64,000 bases of DNA from Solitalea lacus. GTDB lineage: Bacteria; Bacteroidota; Bacteroidia; Sphingobacteriales; Sphingobacteriaceae. Position 1 is the stretch's first letter; every line of letters starts with the position of its first letter. The position numbers were made by a program, and so were the translations under genes. This document shows, piece after piece, positions 37,242-47,082 of this stretch. The notes below the pieces were generated by a model. That model did not search any database and was not told where the DNA came from. It saw only the letters and a program-made list of their open reading frames with translations. The DNA lies in the NCBI RefSeq assembly GCF_022014595.1, contig NZ_CP091740.1, positions 868,001 through 932,000 of the forward strand. The letters are read 5' to 3'.

Positions 37242-39890
37242 TTATCTGCCCCTTTGCGGTCCGCCTGCAGCATTAAATCCTCCGAAGTTATAATTCAAGC
37301 CCAGCCTGATTACCCTTGTTACGGTTTGGTTCTTACTGGTTTGAACAAAGCTTCCCGAAGTTATACGAGCTGCATTACGGGTGTTAAATAAATCGTCGGC
37401 ACTTATGGTAAGGTTAAGCTTTCGGTTTAAGAAGGTTTTTCTTAAATCCATACCAGCTGTAAAATAGCCTTCGGTATAGCCTTGAATAAAGGCTTGAGGC
37501 CCAAAGTAACGCAGGTTGGCGCTCAGGTTCCAGTTTTGAGGTAAACTTAAACGCGCATCGCTATTGGCATTAAAAGTTAAGCGATCTCTGTTAAATTCAC
37601 TATTTCTTTTATTTACAAAACTGTTTTTGTTTAAGCTGGCGCCGCCACTAAGATTAAGTTTGCCGGCAAAGAGCATTAAGTTGCCGTTTAATTCAACGCC
37701 ATAGGCCCTATTTTGTCCAATATTGCCATAGGTAGTAAATGAGGTATCACGTTCTCGAACTAAGGTTATGCTGTTAATCATATCGTCAGTTTGACGATAA
37801 TATACTGAGGAGCTGATGCTGCCTTGAGAAGTGAAACGATTATACCCTAACTCAAATGAATGTCCCCTTGAAGGATCCAGGTTGATATCACCAAAACGTA
37901 TATTTAAGGGGTCTGAATTGTCAATATAAGGGTTCAATTGATTCATAGAAGGTCGATTGATACGATTGCTGTACGAAAGCTTGAAGCTTTGTACATCATC
38001 CATCTTATAGAAAATATTCAAGCTTGGATGCAGTGTTAAAAAATCTTTATCGAAATTAAATGACCTTGAAATCAAGTCTGCATTCAATTTATAGTATTCA
38101 AGACGTAAGCCGCCGGTAAAAGTGAACTTCTTAATAGTGTGCGAAAACTGTGAGTAAATAGCTCCTACAAAGTCAGTTTTATCAAAATCGTTTCTTAACA
38201 AGCGGTTCTCCTCGAAAGAACCATTATTGGCTAAGGTGTCGAGGCGGTATCTGTTGGTGTCAAATGCCAAGTTTGAGCTGACCCCTGTTTCAAAGCGGCT
38301 TTTGTTTTGGTTGAATGGCCATGTTAGATCAGCTTTAAAGCCTAAAGTATTGCCATAATCCGTAGAGTAGTTATTTTGTAAGGAAGTATCGAGCGCAGGC
38401 ACATAATAATATTGGTTGTAAGCGTTGTTGCTGGCTCTGTTACTTCTTGAGAAATTCAGCTCGGTTTTTAGCTCCTTTTGATTTTGAAAATCGAAACCGC
38501 GCATACGCATACCGCCACCTCCTTGTCCGCCGCGGTTTCCACCACCACCTTGCATAGTAAATCCTGCTTGTTGTGCCATACGGGCATTTTCAGGATTTTG
38601 CATAACCTTACGAATCGAGTCGGCGAAGGCCGGATCTTTTGACATTTGGTTGCGAATGGAATCCATTCTTTTAGCTATCCGGTCGAAGTTTTGCTGTTGA
38701 GACTTATTAACAAATATATGGCGGTAACCAACCCCTACTTTTAATGTTAAATTATCATTTGATGAGTTGTTGTTTCTTGTAAAGTTTCCATATTCAACCA
38801 ACTCGCTGTTTAATTGAGAATTGAGTGATGAATTGGTGTTGTTATTAGTGCTTCCGGTAACGCCCAGGTTCACCGTCATACTATTGGTTGTATTAAAACG
38901 GATGGTGTTATTTGAGAAAAAGTTGTGGTTTTGTGAGTTGTTGTTACCTGAACTTCTTTGGTTAAGATAACTAATGCCGTTGTTGCTGTAATTTTCGCGG
39001 AACAACTCACTCGATGTGTTGTTGTTAAACGGACTATAGTTATAGTTGTTAAAGCTTGAAAATTTGCGAGTAAAATAATTATAGCTTAAACGTCCGCTGT
39101 AGCGGTTACGGGTATTAGCGTTAGCTCCAACGGTAAGACTGCTGCCACGAAGACCTGCCCTGTTTTTGGTAACTATATTGATAATGCCTCCAGATCCTTC
39201 GGCAGTGTACTTGGCTGATGGATTGGTTAGTACCTCAATCTTTTGCAGGGCGTTGGCCGGAATCATATCCAATACTTTTGACAGTTCGGTGGGTTCTCCA
39301 TCAATCAATACTTTAATATCACTGCTGCCGCGCACAGTAATTTTTCCATCGGCATCAACCTGAACCGAGGGAATTCTTTGAAGGGCTTCAACTGCTGAAG
39401 CTCCTGAGTTTTGCAAGCTCTCTTCAACATTATAAGTTAAACCATCGGCGCCTACCTGAAACGGACTGCGTTGAGCGGTTACCGTAACCTCATTAAGTTT
39501 GGTGGAAGCTTGCTTCAGTTTTATTTCATCATATTTTAAAACTGGTTTCTCTGCCGATAGAACAACATTGGTTAACGTATAGGTTTCGTAGCCAACAAAG
39601 CTGAACGTAATCTTATAGGCTCCAAAGGGTATCTTCTGAAAGATGAATTCACCGCTTTCGTTGCTGTATGTGCCCTTGGTTGCAGCAGTTTCTGTAGATT
39701 TTAATAGGGAAATGGTCACAAAGTCAACAGGCTCCTGTGTTTTTGCATCAATTACCTTACCGGTAATTTTCCCCGTTGTTACAGGCTTGGTGCTTGCTGT
39801 TGTTTGAGCATGTGTTAAAACAGGCAAGCCAATAAAGGCTAGCATAAATAGTCCCAGTGCCTTTGATAAAAATGTAGAAATTGAATTCAC
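37242..39890 (-). CDS. TonB-dependent receptor-like outer membrane beta-barrel protein
   Basis: 882 residues: signal peptide to about 29 (GLPVLTHAQ), a CarboxypepD_reg-like domain at about 40-125 (GKITGKVIDAKTQEPVDFVT), a plug domain at about 145-250 (GSSDIKVLIDGEPTEL, IEVLTNPSAKYTAEGSGGII), and a barrel to the C-terminus with an aromatic-poor end. Around residues 440-460 a Gly-rich insert (GGGGNRGGQGGGGMRMRG) interrupts the barrel region and probably forms an extracellular loop. The architecture is the outer-membrane-beta-barrel group of TonB receptor relatives and does not look like SusC; no SusD partner follows. The substrate is unknown. The start is GTG at 39890, with a TATTTTTG element 22 bp upstream. 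Confidence 0.88.
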   Translation of the reverse strand: MNSISTFLSKALGLFMLAFIGLPVLTHAQTTASTKPVTTGKITGKVIDAKTQEPVDFVTISLLKSTETAATKGTYSNESGEFIFQKIPFGAYKITFSFVGYETYTLTNVVLSAEKPVLKYDEIKLKQASTKLNEVTVTAQRSPFQVGADGLTYNVEESLQNSGASAVEALQRIPSVQVDADGKITVRGSSDIKVLIDGEPTELSKVLDMIPANALQKIEVLTNPSAKYTAEGSGGIINIVTKNRAGLRGSSLTVGANANTRNRYSGRLSYNYFTRKFSSFNNYNYSPFNNNTSSELFRENYSNNGISYLNQRSSGNNNSQNHNFFSNNTIRFNTTNSMTVNLGVTGSTNNNTNSSLNSQLNSELVEYGNFTRNNNSSNDNLTLKVGVGYRHIFVNKSQQQNFDRIAKRMDSIRNQMSKDPAFADSIRKVMQNPENARMAQQAGFTMQGGGGNRGGQGGGGMRMRGFDFQNQKELKTELNFSRSNRASNNAYNQYYYVPALDTSLQNNYSTDYGNTLGFKADLTWPFNQNKSRFETGVSSNLAFDTNRYRLDTLANNGSFEENRLLRNDFDKTDFVGAIYSQFSHTIKKFTFTGGLRLEYYKLNADLISRSFNFDKDFLTLHPSLNIFYKMDDVQSFKLSYSNRINRPSMNQLNPYIDNSDPLNIRFGDINLDPSRGHSFELGYNRFTSQGSISSSVYYRQTDDMINSITLVRERDTSFTTYGNIGQNRAYGVELNGNLMLFAGKLNLSGGASLNKNSFVNKRNSEFNRDRLTFNANSDARLSLPQNWNLSANLRYFGPQAFIQGYTEGYFTAGMDLRKTFLNRKLNLTISADDLFNTRNAARITSGSFVQTSKNQTVTRVIRLGLNYNFGGFNAAGGPQRGR

Positions 39891-39912
39891 TTTTTCTCGT
39901 TTAGATTAGTTT

Positions 39913-39920
39913 CAAAAATA
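39913..39920 (-). promoter_or_regulatory. -7 promoter element for the TonB-type receptor gene
   Basis: On the minus strand this reads TATTTTTG, matching TAnnTTTG, 22 bp before the GTG start. Confidence 0.4.
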
Positions 39921-40104
39921 GATGAATGGAATGGAGTATGGTTTAATTTTGATGTGCAACATTACAGTTACCTGAAGGCTCAGGTAAATTATGGAGTGTT
40001 AAAAGAACGGTGGAATTGATCTAACCTGCATTCAACTTTTCTGCAACCTACGTCTTGCAGGTGTAATCAATAATTCTGCTCCTTAGCCCGAAACTTAAAT
40101 TACT

Positions 40105-40113
40105 TATCTTTGC
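40105..40113 (+). promoter_or_regulatory. -7 promoter element for uvrA
   Basis: TATCTTTGC matches TAnnTTTG, 26 bp before the uvrA ATG. It also shows that the upstream TTG at 40110 cannot be the start, since it overlaps the promoter. Confidence 0.55.
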
Positions 40114-40139
40114 GTTTCGGATTTTGTTTTTTGTTGACT

Positions 40140-42986
40140 ATGAGTGAAAACTTTACCGATTTAGGTGAGCAATCGGAAGTAGAGGTTTATGGCGCACGTG
40201 TTCATAACCTGAAAAACATAGATGTTTCTTTTCCGCGCAATAAGCTGGTGGTTATAACTGGTTTAAGTGGTAGCGGTAAGTCGTCATTGGCTTTTGATAC
40301 AATTTATGCCGAAGGCCAGCGCCGTTATATGGAAACCTTCAGTGCATACTCGCGCCAGTTTATGGGGGGGATGGAGCGTCCGGATGTGGACAAGGTTTCA
40401 GGGCTGAGTCCTGTTATTGCTATTGAACAAAAAACGACTTCCAAAAATCCACGTTCAACAGTAGGCACCATCACCGAGATTTATGACTTTTTGCGTTTGC
40501 TGTATGCCCGCGTTGGTGATGCTTTTTCGTATAATACAGGCGAGTTGATGCAGAAAATGTCTGAAGATCAGATCATCAACAGCATTATGGAGCAGTACGA
40601 AGGCAAGCCCATCAATATTTTGGCTCCTGTTGTAAAAGGACGTAAAGGGCATTACCGCGAGCTGTTTGAACAAATTCGAAAGCAGGGGTATACGAAGGTG
40701 AGGGTTGATGGAGAGATACAGGATGTAACTCCTAAAATGCAGCTCGACCGTTACAAAATCCACGATATTGAAATTGTTATTGATCGGGTAGAAGTAAAGG
40801 CGGATAATCGCAAACGTATTGTAGATTCAGTGGCCGCAGCGATGAAACAAGCCAAAGGCATTATTAAAATTGCCGACAAGGAAGGTAATGTTTCGCATTT
40901 CTCTAAGTTTTTGATGTGCCCTACAACGGGTATTTCATACGATGAGCCGCAGCCGAATACTTTTTCATTTAACTCACCTTATGGCGCTTGTCCACGGTGC
41001 AGTGGCCTAGGCTACATTTTTGAAATTGACGAGCATACAGTCATTCCAAATCCGAAATTGAGCATTATGGAAGGCGGTTTGGCTCCATTGGGCGAATACC
41101 GCGAAACCTGGATGTTCCAAATATTGAAAGCGCTTTCAAAGAAGTATGATTTTTCGCTTTCAGTCCCAATTGAAAAGTTAAAGCCCGAGATAAAGGAAAT
41201 CATCCTTAACGGAGCTCCGGATATTATTACTGTTCCTGTAAAGTACGGAAGCTATAACACCCAAAACTACCAGGTGACGTTTGACGGTTTAATTAAAACT
41301 CTGGAAGAGCAGCAGGAAAACCGTAAAGATGATGAAGACAGAAGCGATCTGGAAGGTTTCAGAACTTTGAAGGTTTGCCCCGAATGTAATGGTGCCCGAT
41401 TAAAACAAGAGGCGCTGCATTTTAAAATTGATGATAAAAACATTTTTGAGCTGAGTTGTATGGATATCAATTCGCTTAAACAATGGTTTGCTGGTATTGA
41501 AGTGCGACTCTCAGAACGGAAAAATATCATCGCTAAAGAAATTCTGAAAGAGATAAGGGCGCGCATTGGATTTTTGGTGGATGTTGGCTTGACCTATTTA
41601 ACACTTGACCGTACCTCTCGTACCCTTTCAGGAGGGGAAGCGCAACGTATCCGTTTGGCTACTCAAATAGGCTCGCAACTGGTTAACGTGCTGTATATTT
41701 TAGATGAACCAAGCATTGGGTTGCATCAACGTGATAATAACCGCTTGATTGAAGCGCTGAAAAGCCTGCGTGATGTAGGTAATACTGTGTTGGTTGTTGA
41801 ACATGATAAAGACATGATTGTGGAGGCCGATTATGTAATTGACATGGGACCTGCCGCAGGCGTACATGGCGGTCAGGTGGTGGCACAAGGTGCGCCCGAT
41901 CAGCTGCTGGGTTTCCATACCATCACCACCGATTATATTAATGGTATAAAGGAAATTGAGCTTCCTGAAAAACGCAGGGAAGGAAATGGACATGTCCTGA
42001 AATTGGTTGGGGCTAAAGGCAATAACCTAAAGAATGTAAGTATAGAACTGCCTTTGGGTAAGTTTATTACCGTTACAGGTGTTTCAGGTAGCGGTAAATC
42101 AACTTTAATTACTGAAACTCTTTACCCAATTTTAAACCAGTATTTCTTCAATGCCAAGAAAAAGCCGTTGGAGTATGAAAAAATTGAAGGCCTGGAGCAT
42201 GTCGACAAGGTGATTGAGATTGACCAGACGCCAATTGGACGTACTCCGCGTTCTAATCCGTCGACTTATACGGGTGTATTTTCAGATATACGTAACCTGT
42301 TTACCCAACTGCCCGAATCTAAAATTCGCGGTTATAAACCAGGTCGATTTTCGTTTAATGTAAAAGGCGGGCGCTGCGAAACTTGTCAGGGTGCGGGGAT
42401 GAAGGTAATTGAGATGAATTTCTTACCCGATGTGATGGTAAATTGTGAAGAGTGCCAGGGACGACGCTATAACCGTGAAACTTTGGAAGTGCGCTACAAA
42501 GGTAAATCCATTAGTGATGTATTGGACATGAGTGTGGAGGATGCTGTTCCGTTTTTTGAGAATATTCCGGCTATTCATCGTAAAATTAAGACTTTGTTAG
42601 ATGTAGGCTTGGGCTACATCACTTTAGGGCAATCGTCGGTAACACTTTCCGGAGGGGAAGCTCAGCGCGTAAAACTGGCCACAGAGCTTTCTAAAAAAGA
42701 TACCGGCAAAACCTTTTACATTTTAGATGAACCTACAACTGGTTTGCATTTTGAAGACATTCGCATTTTGTTGGGTGTATTAAACCGATTGGTGGAAAAG
42801 GGTAATACGGTGTTGGTAATTGAGCATAACCTGGATGTAGTAAAAGTAGCCGACCATGTGATTGACCTTGGTCCGGAAGGTGGAAAAGGTGGTGGAACTA
42901 TTGTATTTGAGGGTACACCAGAAGGGCTAATTGAATGCACTAACAGCTTTACCGGTGAGTTTTTGAAAAAGGAGATGGCTATATAA
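40140..42986 (+). CDS. uvrA: UvrABC excision nuclease subunit A
   Basis: 948 residues. There are two ABC ATPase halves: Walker [11 protein letters not shown] at 41-50 and [10 protein letters not shown] near 645, each with its LSGGEAQR signature. The zinc-finger cysteines are visible: CPRCSGLGY and CPECNGAR in the first half, CETCQGAG and CEECQGRR in the second. UvrA dimers scan DNA for bulky lesions and load UvrB in nucleotide excision repair. The frame is open to a TTG at 40110, but that overlaps the TATCTTTG promoter box, so I start at the ATG at 40140 ([11 protein letters not shown]). Monocistronic; uvrB is not nearby. Confidence 0.96.
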   Translation: MSENFTDLGEQSEVEVYGARVHNLKNIDVSFPRNKLVVITGLSGSGKSSLAFDTIYAEGQRRYMETFSAYSRQFMGGMERPDVDKVSGLSPVIAIEQKTTSKNPRSTVGTITEIYDFLRLLYARVGDAFSYNTGELMQKMSEDQIINSIMEQYEGKPINILAPVVKGRKGHYRELFEQIRKQGYTKVRVDGEIQDVTPKMQLDRYKIHDIEIVIDRVEVKADNRKRIVDSVAAAMKQAKGIIKIADKEGNVSHFSKFLMCPTTGISYDEPQPNTFSFNSPYGACPRCSGLGYIFEIDEHTVIPNPKLSIMEGGLAPLGEYRETWMFQILKALSKKYDFSLSVPIEKLKPEIKEIILNGAPDIITVPVKYGSYNTQNYQVTFDGLIKTLEEQQENRKDDEDRSDLEGFRTLKVCPECNGARLKQEALHFKIDDKNIFELSCMDINSLKQWFAGIEVRLSERKNIIAKEILKEIRARIGFLVDVGLTYLTLDRTSRTLSGGEAQRIRLATQIGSQLVNVLYILDEPSIGLHQRDNNRLIEALKSLRDVGNTVLVVEHDKDMIVEADYVIDMGPAAGVHGGQVVAQGAPDQLLGFHTITTDYINGIKEIELPEKRREGNGHVLKLVGAKGNNLKNVSIELPLGKFITVTGVSGSGKSTLITETLYPILNQYFFNAKKKPLEYEKIEGLEHVDKVIEIDQTPIGRTPRSNPSTYTGVFSDIRNLFTQLPESKIRGYKPGRFSFNVKGGRCETCQGAGMKVIEMNFLPDVMVNCEECQGRRYNRETLEVRYKGKSISDVLDMSVEDAVPFFENIPAIHRKIKTLLDVGLGYITLGQSSVTLSGGEAQRVKLATELSKKDTGKTFYILDEPTTGLHFEDIRILLGVLNRLVEKGNTVLVIEHNLDVVKVADHVIDLGPEGGKGGGTIVFEGTPEGLIECTNSFTGEFLKKEMAI

Positions 42987-43171
42987 GAACAGACGATAGC
43001 CAACCTGGATATTATTGCATAGTATTAATTAAATATTAGGTTAAGGAATATTGACTTCTATTACTCTGAATGCAGTATTTTACAGATGCTTGGTGACGAA
43101 TTCAATAACCGAAACATTGCCAGTTCTAAAATGAACAGCGATCTTAAGATTATCAAGTAACAAGATAAAGT

Positions 43172-44359
43172 TTGAAGTACATCACACGAACAATTTGGAT
43201 CTTATCAGTCGTTAGTTTGCTGACAGATACGGCAAGCGAAATGCTGTATCCGATAATGCCGATTTATTTAAAATCAGTTGGTTTTTCAATTTTACTTATC
43301 GGAATACTTGAAGGCGTTGCAGAAGCAACAGCGGGGCTGAGTAAAGGTTATTTTGGTAAACTTTCTGACATGTCGGGCAAACGAGTTCCGTTTGTGCAAA
43401 TCGGTTACGCTTTTAGTGCGATCTCAAAACCAATGATGTCAGTTTTCATTTATCCGCTTTGGATATTTTTTGCGAGGACCATTGACCGTTTAGGAAAAGG
43501 TATTCGGACGGGTCCAAGAGACGCAATCCTTTCAGATGAAGCAACTCCGGCAACAAAAGGGAAAGTTTTTGGTTTCCATCGTTCAATGGACACTTTAGGA
43601 GCAGTAATTGGACCTTCATTCGCTTTGCTTTATTTGTATTATTACCCACAAGATTATAAAACGCTTTTTTTAATCGCATTTATTCCCGGGCTACTTGCGG
43701 TTTTATCTTCGCTATACTTGAAGGACAAAAGATCCATAGGACATAAAGCCAAAGTTTCAACACCGTTTTTTTCATTCCTGAAATATTGGAAAGTAAGCTC
43801 GACAGAATACAGAAAAGTGGTAATTGGGCTTTTAGTATTTACTCTTTTCAACAGTTCAGATGTCTTCCTTTTATTAAAGGCAAAGCAAGAAGGATTTGGT
43901 GATACATCGATTATCGGAGTTTATATTTTTTACAATCTCATATATGCCTTATTTGCCTTTCCTATTGGTGTCATTGCCGATAATGTGGGGCTGAAAACAA
44001 TTTTCATTTTCGGGCTTTTCTTGTTTGCGATAGTATATTTTGGCATGTCGGTAAATACAAATCTTTACTTTTTTTTCGGGCTATTTTTTCTTTATGGTGT
44101 TTATGCTGCTGCAACGGAGGGGATTTCAAAAGCGTGGATTTCAAACATCGTATACGAAAAGGATACAGCAACAGCAATCGGGACTTTTTCGGCATTGCAA
44201 AGCATCTGTACAATGTTAGCAAGCTCTCTGACCGGATTAATTTGGTTTCAGTTCAATGCCACAGCTGCATTATTGACAACCGCAACAGTAACTTTATTCG
44301 TAATCGTTTATTTTTTGACATTTCCTAAGCCGACAATAATAACCAATGGCACTAAATAA
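43172..44359 (+). CDS. Major facilitator superfamily transporter
   Basis: 395 residues with twelve predicted membrane helices. MFS signatures include the loop 2-3 motif GYFGKLSDMSGKRVP and the related IGVIADNVGLKT between helices 8 and 9; RTIDRLGKGIRTGPRDAIL is typical of one uncharacterised subgroup. The cargo cannot be read from sequence. The start must be TTG (MKYITRTIWIL), because TAA closes the frame at 43166 and the next Met lies inside the first helix. The 185 bp after uvrA hold no other convincing gene. A GNAT gene follows 149 bp later with its own promoter. Confidence 0.88.
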   Translation: MKYITRTIWILSVVSLLTDTASEMLYPIMPIYLKSVGFSILLIGILEGVAEATAGLSKGYFGKLSDMSGKRVPFVQIGYAFSAISKPMMSVFIYPLWIFFARTIDRLGKGIRTGPRDAILSDEATPATKGKVFGFHRSMDTLGAVIGPSFALLYLYYYPQDYKTLFLIAFIPGLLAVLSSLYLKDKRSIGHKAKVSTPFFSFLKYWKVSSTEYRKVVIGLLVFTLFNSSDVFLLLKAKQEGFGDTSIIGVYIFYNLIYALFAFPIGVIADNVGLKTIFIFGLFLFAIVYFGMSVNTNLYFFFGLFFLYGVYAAATEGISKAWISNIVYEKDTATAIGTFSALQSICTMLASSLTGLIWFQFNATAALLTTATVTLFVIVYFLTFPKPTIITNGTK

Positions 44360-44402
44360 TAATAACTACAGATAATGGTTTACTGGAAACAACACCTTTC
44401 CA

Positions 44403-44435
44403 TTTGTTGAAAGTGTGCGCAATAAATTATCTTTG
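44403..44435 (+). promoter_or_regulatory. Promoter for the GNAT gene
   Basis: TTTG at 44403-44406, 21-bp spacer, TATCTTTG at 44428-44435: the best full match to the Bacteroidota TTTG/TAnnTTTG promoter in this window. Confidence 0.7.
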
Positions 44436-44508
44436 AATTGGTTTGACAGTTTGGGTGCTTCGAAATCCAGTATGGATGGCAACCAATCTGAAATTTACCA
44501 TGAATGCA

Positions 44509-45015
44509 ATGAAACTTAGAAAAGCAAATCTTTCAGATGCAGCCTCAATTTGGGAAATACTGCAACAAGCTATCGCCCAAAGAAAGGCAGATGGTAGTGA
44601 GCAATGGCAAAATGGTTATCCAAATGAACAGACTGTTTATGATGACATTACAAATGAATACGGATATGTCATTGACGACAATAACGCGATAATTGCCTAC
44701 GCTGCCATTATCTTTGGGGTTGAACCAGCTTACAACGAAATTAAAGGACGTTGGTTGACAAACGGTGATTATGTTGTAGTTCATCGTGTAGCTACATCAA
44801 ATGCGGTTAAGAAACAAGGTGTGGCAACTAAATTGTTCAATATGATTGAGGATTTATCCCTTGAGAATAACATTTTTAGCATAAAAGTTGACACTAATTA
44901 TGACAACATTCCAATGCTTAAAATATTGGAAAGATTAGATTATAATTATTGTGGTGAAATTTTTTTCGGTGGAGCGCCACGCAAAGCCTATGAGAAAATC
45001 TTAGGAAACAAATGA
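44509..45015 (+). CDS. GNAT family N-acetyltransferase
   Basis: About 168 residues from the ATG at 44509 (MKLRKANLSDAASIWEIL), which matches the normal GNAT N-terminus; an ATG at 44500 is three codons earlier. The frame runs back to a TTG at 44443, but that is inside the transcript leader only a few bases after the promoter. The acetyl-CoA loop reads VKKQGVATKLFNMI, close to the Q/RxxGxG/A consensus, followed by the beta-6/7 region ILERLDYNYCGEIFF. The substrate is unknown; the overall form resembles small-molecule or toxin-like GNATs. It stands alone with a strong promoter. Confidence 0.85.
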   Translation: MKLRKANLSDAASIWEILQQAIAQRKADGSEQWQNGYPNEQTVYDDITNEYGYVIDDNNAIIAYAAIIFGVEPAYNEIKGRWLTNGDYVVVHRVATSNAVKKQGVATKLFNMIEDLSLENNIFSIKVDTNYDNIPMLKILERLDYNYCGEIFFGGAPRKAYEKILGNK

Positions 45016-45269
45016 CTCAAACTTTTCAAAATGAAGGATTGATTTATTAAATTAACCCTATTCTTCATTATTTCCAGCTGCTAAGCTAACTATCGCGTCA
45101 TGCAATCCGGTCTGCCAAAAAATATTATTAGTTATCCTTTCTCTTTCCAGTCATTTTCATAAAGTCTATAGCATTTACACTTGATAGATAGCGGTAATCC
45201 GTGGTGGGTTAAAGGATGTAACCGAACAAATTGATACATTAGTGGATAGTCATGAAAAACTAGCTCATC

Positions 45270-45890
45270 ATGAGAGAAGAAAACCCAAATAAGCGTCTTG
45301 AAATGTTTTCTGATGGTGTTTTTGCCATTGCAATTACATTACTCATTATTGAAATAAAAGTTCCGGCGCTCAACTTGATGGGTTCCACCAGTGATGTTTG
45401 GAATGCTACTATCCATCTTTGGCCGTCCTTCTTTGCGCTTTTTCTGAGTTTCATCCTTATTTTTATTAGTTGGTACGGGCATCATGTATTGTTTGATGCC
45501 CTCGATAAAGCTTCCGACCGGTTTCTGTTTGCCAGTGGTTTTTTTCTGCTAACCGTAGTAATACTTCCATTTCCTACCGCTTTCATGGCCGAATACCTTA
45601 ACACACTTTATGCTCAACCTGCTAATGTATTCTATAGCTTTTGTTGCCTGGTGCATAATTTGGGATGGCGACTATTACTTAATAGTACTAAAAAACCGAA
45701 ACAGCTTGCAAAATCACCAGAGCATATACAAAAAATTAATGAGGCAATGAGGAGTAACCGAATGGGCACTATTGCAAGCGTCGCAATTTTGGTATTGTCA
45801 TGGTGGTTCCCTTATATAGCCTTGATCATTAGTCTTATTTTATGGAGTTTTTGGATATATGTTTCCTCTAAAATTAAAAGGAAATTCTAA
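45270..45890 (+). CDS. TMEM175 (DUF1211) family potassium channel-like protein
   Basis: 206 residues with six hydrophobic helices. The N-terminus carries the diagnostic helix-1 motif RLEMFSDGVFAIAITLLIIE, where the FSDGVFAIA segment lines the pore in TMEM175 channels. Prokaryotic members form tetrameric cation channels with modest K+ selectivity. Length and helix count match bacterial homologues, so it appears intact. Its 5' neighbour is a GNAT on the same strand 254 bp away, with no sign of cotranscription, and a terminator follows at 46055. The physiological role in bacteria is not established. Confidence 0.88.
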   Translation: MREENPNKRLEMFSDGVFAIAITLLIIEIKVPALNLMGSTSDVWNATIHLWPSFFALFLSFILIFISWYGHHVLFDALDKASDRFLFASGFFLLTVVILPFPTAFMAEYLNTLYAQPANVFYSFCCLVHNLGWRLLLNSTKKPKQLAKSPEHIQKINEAMRSNRMGTIASVAILVLSWWFPYIALIISLILWSFWIYVSSKIKRKF

Positions 45891-46054
45891 GCGTAGAGAC
45901 GATAAGATAAACCCGATCGCCAATTTTGCTAACAGACATTTTGTAAAACAGCATGAAAAATAAAAAGAGCGGATAAGCTAACACAATACGCAGAAGGGAA
46001 GTTTAAAAACCATTAATACAATACGACGGTACAATTTTCTTCGAGCCTTCAGCA

Positions 46055-46097
46055 AAAAGCCCCTGAAAATTGAACGAGCAATTTTCAGAGGCTTTTT
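46055..46097. terminator. Bidirectional terminator between the TMEM175 gene and the B12 operon
   Basis: AAAAGCCCCTGAAAATTG pairs with CAATTTTCAGAGGCTTTT (one mismatch, loop AACGAG), with A and T runs on both sides. It should end the B12 uptake transcript 19 bp after its last gene. Confidence 0.85.
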
Positions 46098-46115
46098 ATG
46101 ATAAGTCCGCGCAAC

Positions 46116-47045
46116 TTAGAAATTCAAATCTTCAATTCCTGCAATTTCGGTAGAAGTTTCGCCGAGCCAGCCGGCCTCTTGGTTAACGGCGGTATAAATC
46201 TTAATGAAATTAATTCCCGAAAGATTAACCGGTTGGCCATTCGCATCAACCGCCCATGCAATATCAAATGTGGCATCGGCATGTGTGTTGATTTGATTAT
46301 CTGCATAGCCCCAAGGGTAAGCCGGTAACACCCAGCTCTGTGCCACCGGATCAGGATTACTATCATATGCATTGTTTGGAATTTTAGTTCCTGTAAATGT
46401 AAGCTGACTGCCTGCCCACAGTGGATAGTAAGAAGCTTGCGTATGATAACTATTTCTTTTTATGAACCCTGAACCTCCTTGATTGTCGGTCCAAGCTACA
46501 TTGCCATTTAAGGGATTTGGCTTTGAATAGGTAATCTGGTAATTCTTAATCGTGCCTGGTTTATAATACTCACTACCGGCCAGCTCGTACCAGGTATCAT
46601 CAGGCAACCCATTACCATTGGCATCATAAGCAACCATTACAATGCCTGGTTCCGCATTATTGGCAAATGCATTAGTGTAAACCTTAAAATCGCGGGCGTT
46701 AGCCACATTGGAAATGGTGTGATCAAAACCTACAATAAGGTAACCGCCATATCCGCCTAAACAAACCAGCCCGTTTGTTTTGCCTACTAATGACGTAGCC
46801 ACCTTTGCTGCCATTGTTTGCGCGTTATCTCCGCTAGCGTAAGCAGGCAGTGTGTTGATAAACTGACCTGGAGCCGGGAGATACTCAAAAACCTGTGTGA
46901 TGTATTTTGAAGTTCCAATCAAGGCATTGGTTTCCCTAGCTTCCGGTTGTTTTAAATTAGATTCTTTAAAATCAACTGTTTCGTTCTCCTTGCATCCGGC
47001 AAGAAGAACCGCTGCCATGCTGGTAATTGTAAATAGTTTTTTCAT
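46116..47045 (-). CDS. Surface lipoprotein, third gene of the B12 uptake operon
   Basis: 309 residues: lipoprotein signal (VLLAGC) followed by KENETVDF, an acidic stretch typical of surface-exported Bacteroidota lipoproteins. The mature part is beta-rich with GLVCLGGYGGYLIVGFDHTI, a Ca-binding-like loop DANGNGLPDDTWYEL, and W/Y-rich strands. Homologues are annotated only as cell surface protein, often beside DUF5074 proteins, as here. It lies 37 bp downstream of the BtuG-like gene in the riboswitch-controlled operon, so a role in cobalamin capture is a fair inference; Bacteroides use several surface B12-binding lipoproteins. It could also be a structural accessory. Confidence 0.78.
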   Translation of the reverse strand: MKKLFTITSMAAVLLAGCKENETVDFKESNLKQPEARETNALIGTSKYITQVFEYLPAPGQFINTLPAYASGDNAQTMAAKVATSLVGKTNGLVCLGGYGGYLIVGFDHTISNVANARDFKVYTNAFANNAEPGIVMVAYDANGNGLPDDTWYELAGSEYYKPGTIKNYQITYSKPNPLNGNVAWTDNQGGSGFIKRNSYHTQASYYPLWAGSQLTFTGTKIPNNAYDSNPDPVAQSWVLPAYPWGYADNQINTHADATFDIAWAVDANGQPVNLSGINFIKIYTAVNQEAGWLGETSTEIAGIEDLNF

Positions 47046-47082
47046 TAGTTAGGATTGTATAGTTAGTAGGATAAGGTTGTAT

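Noticed and set aside
43086-43160. 24-codon frame before the MFS gene (MLGDEFNNRNIASSK)
   Set aside because: Very short, no signal or membrane features, no evidence of conservation.
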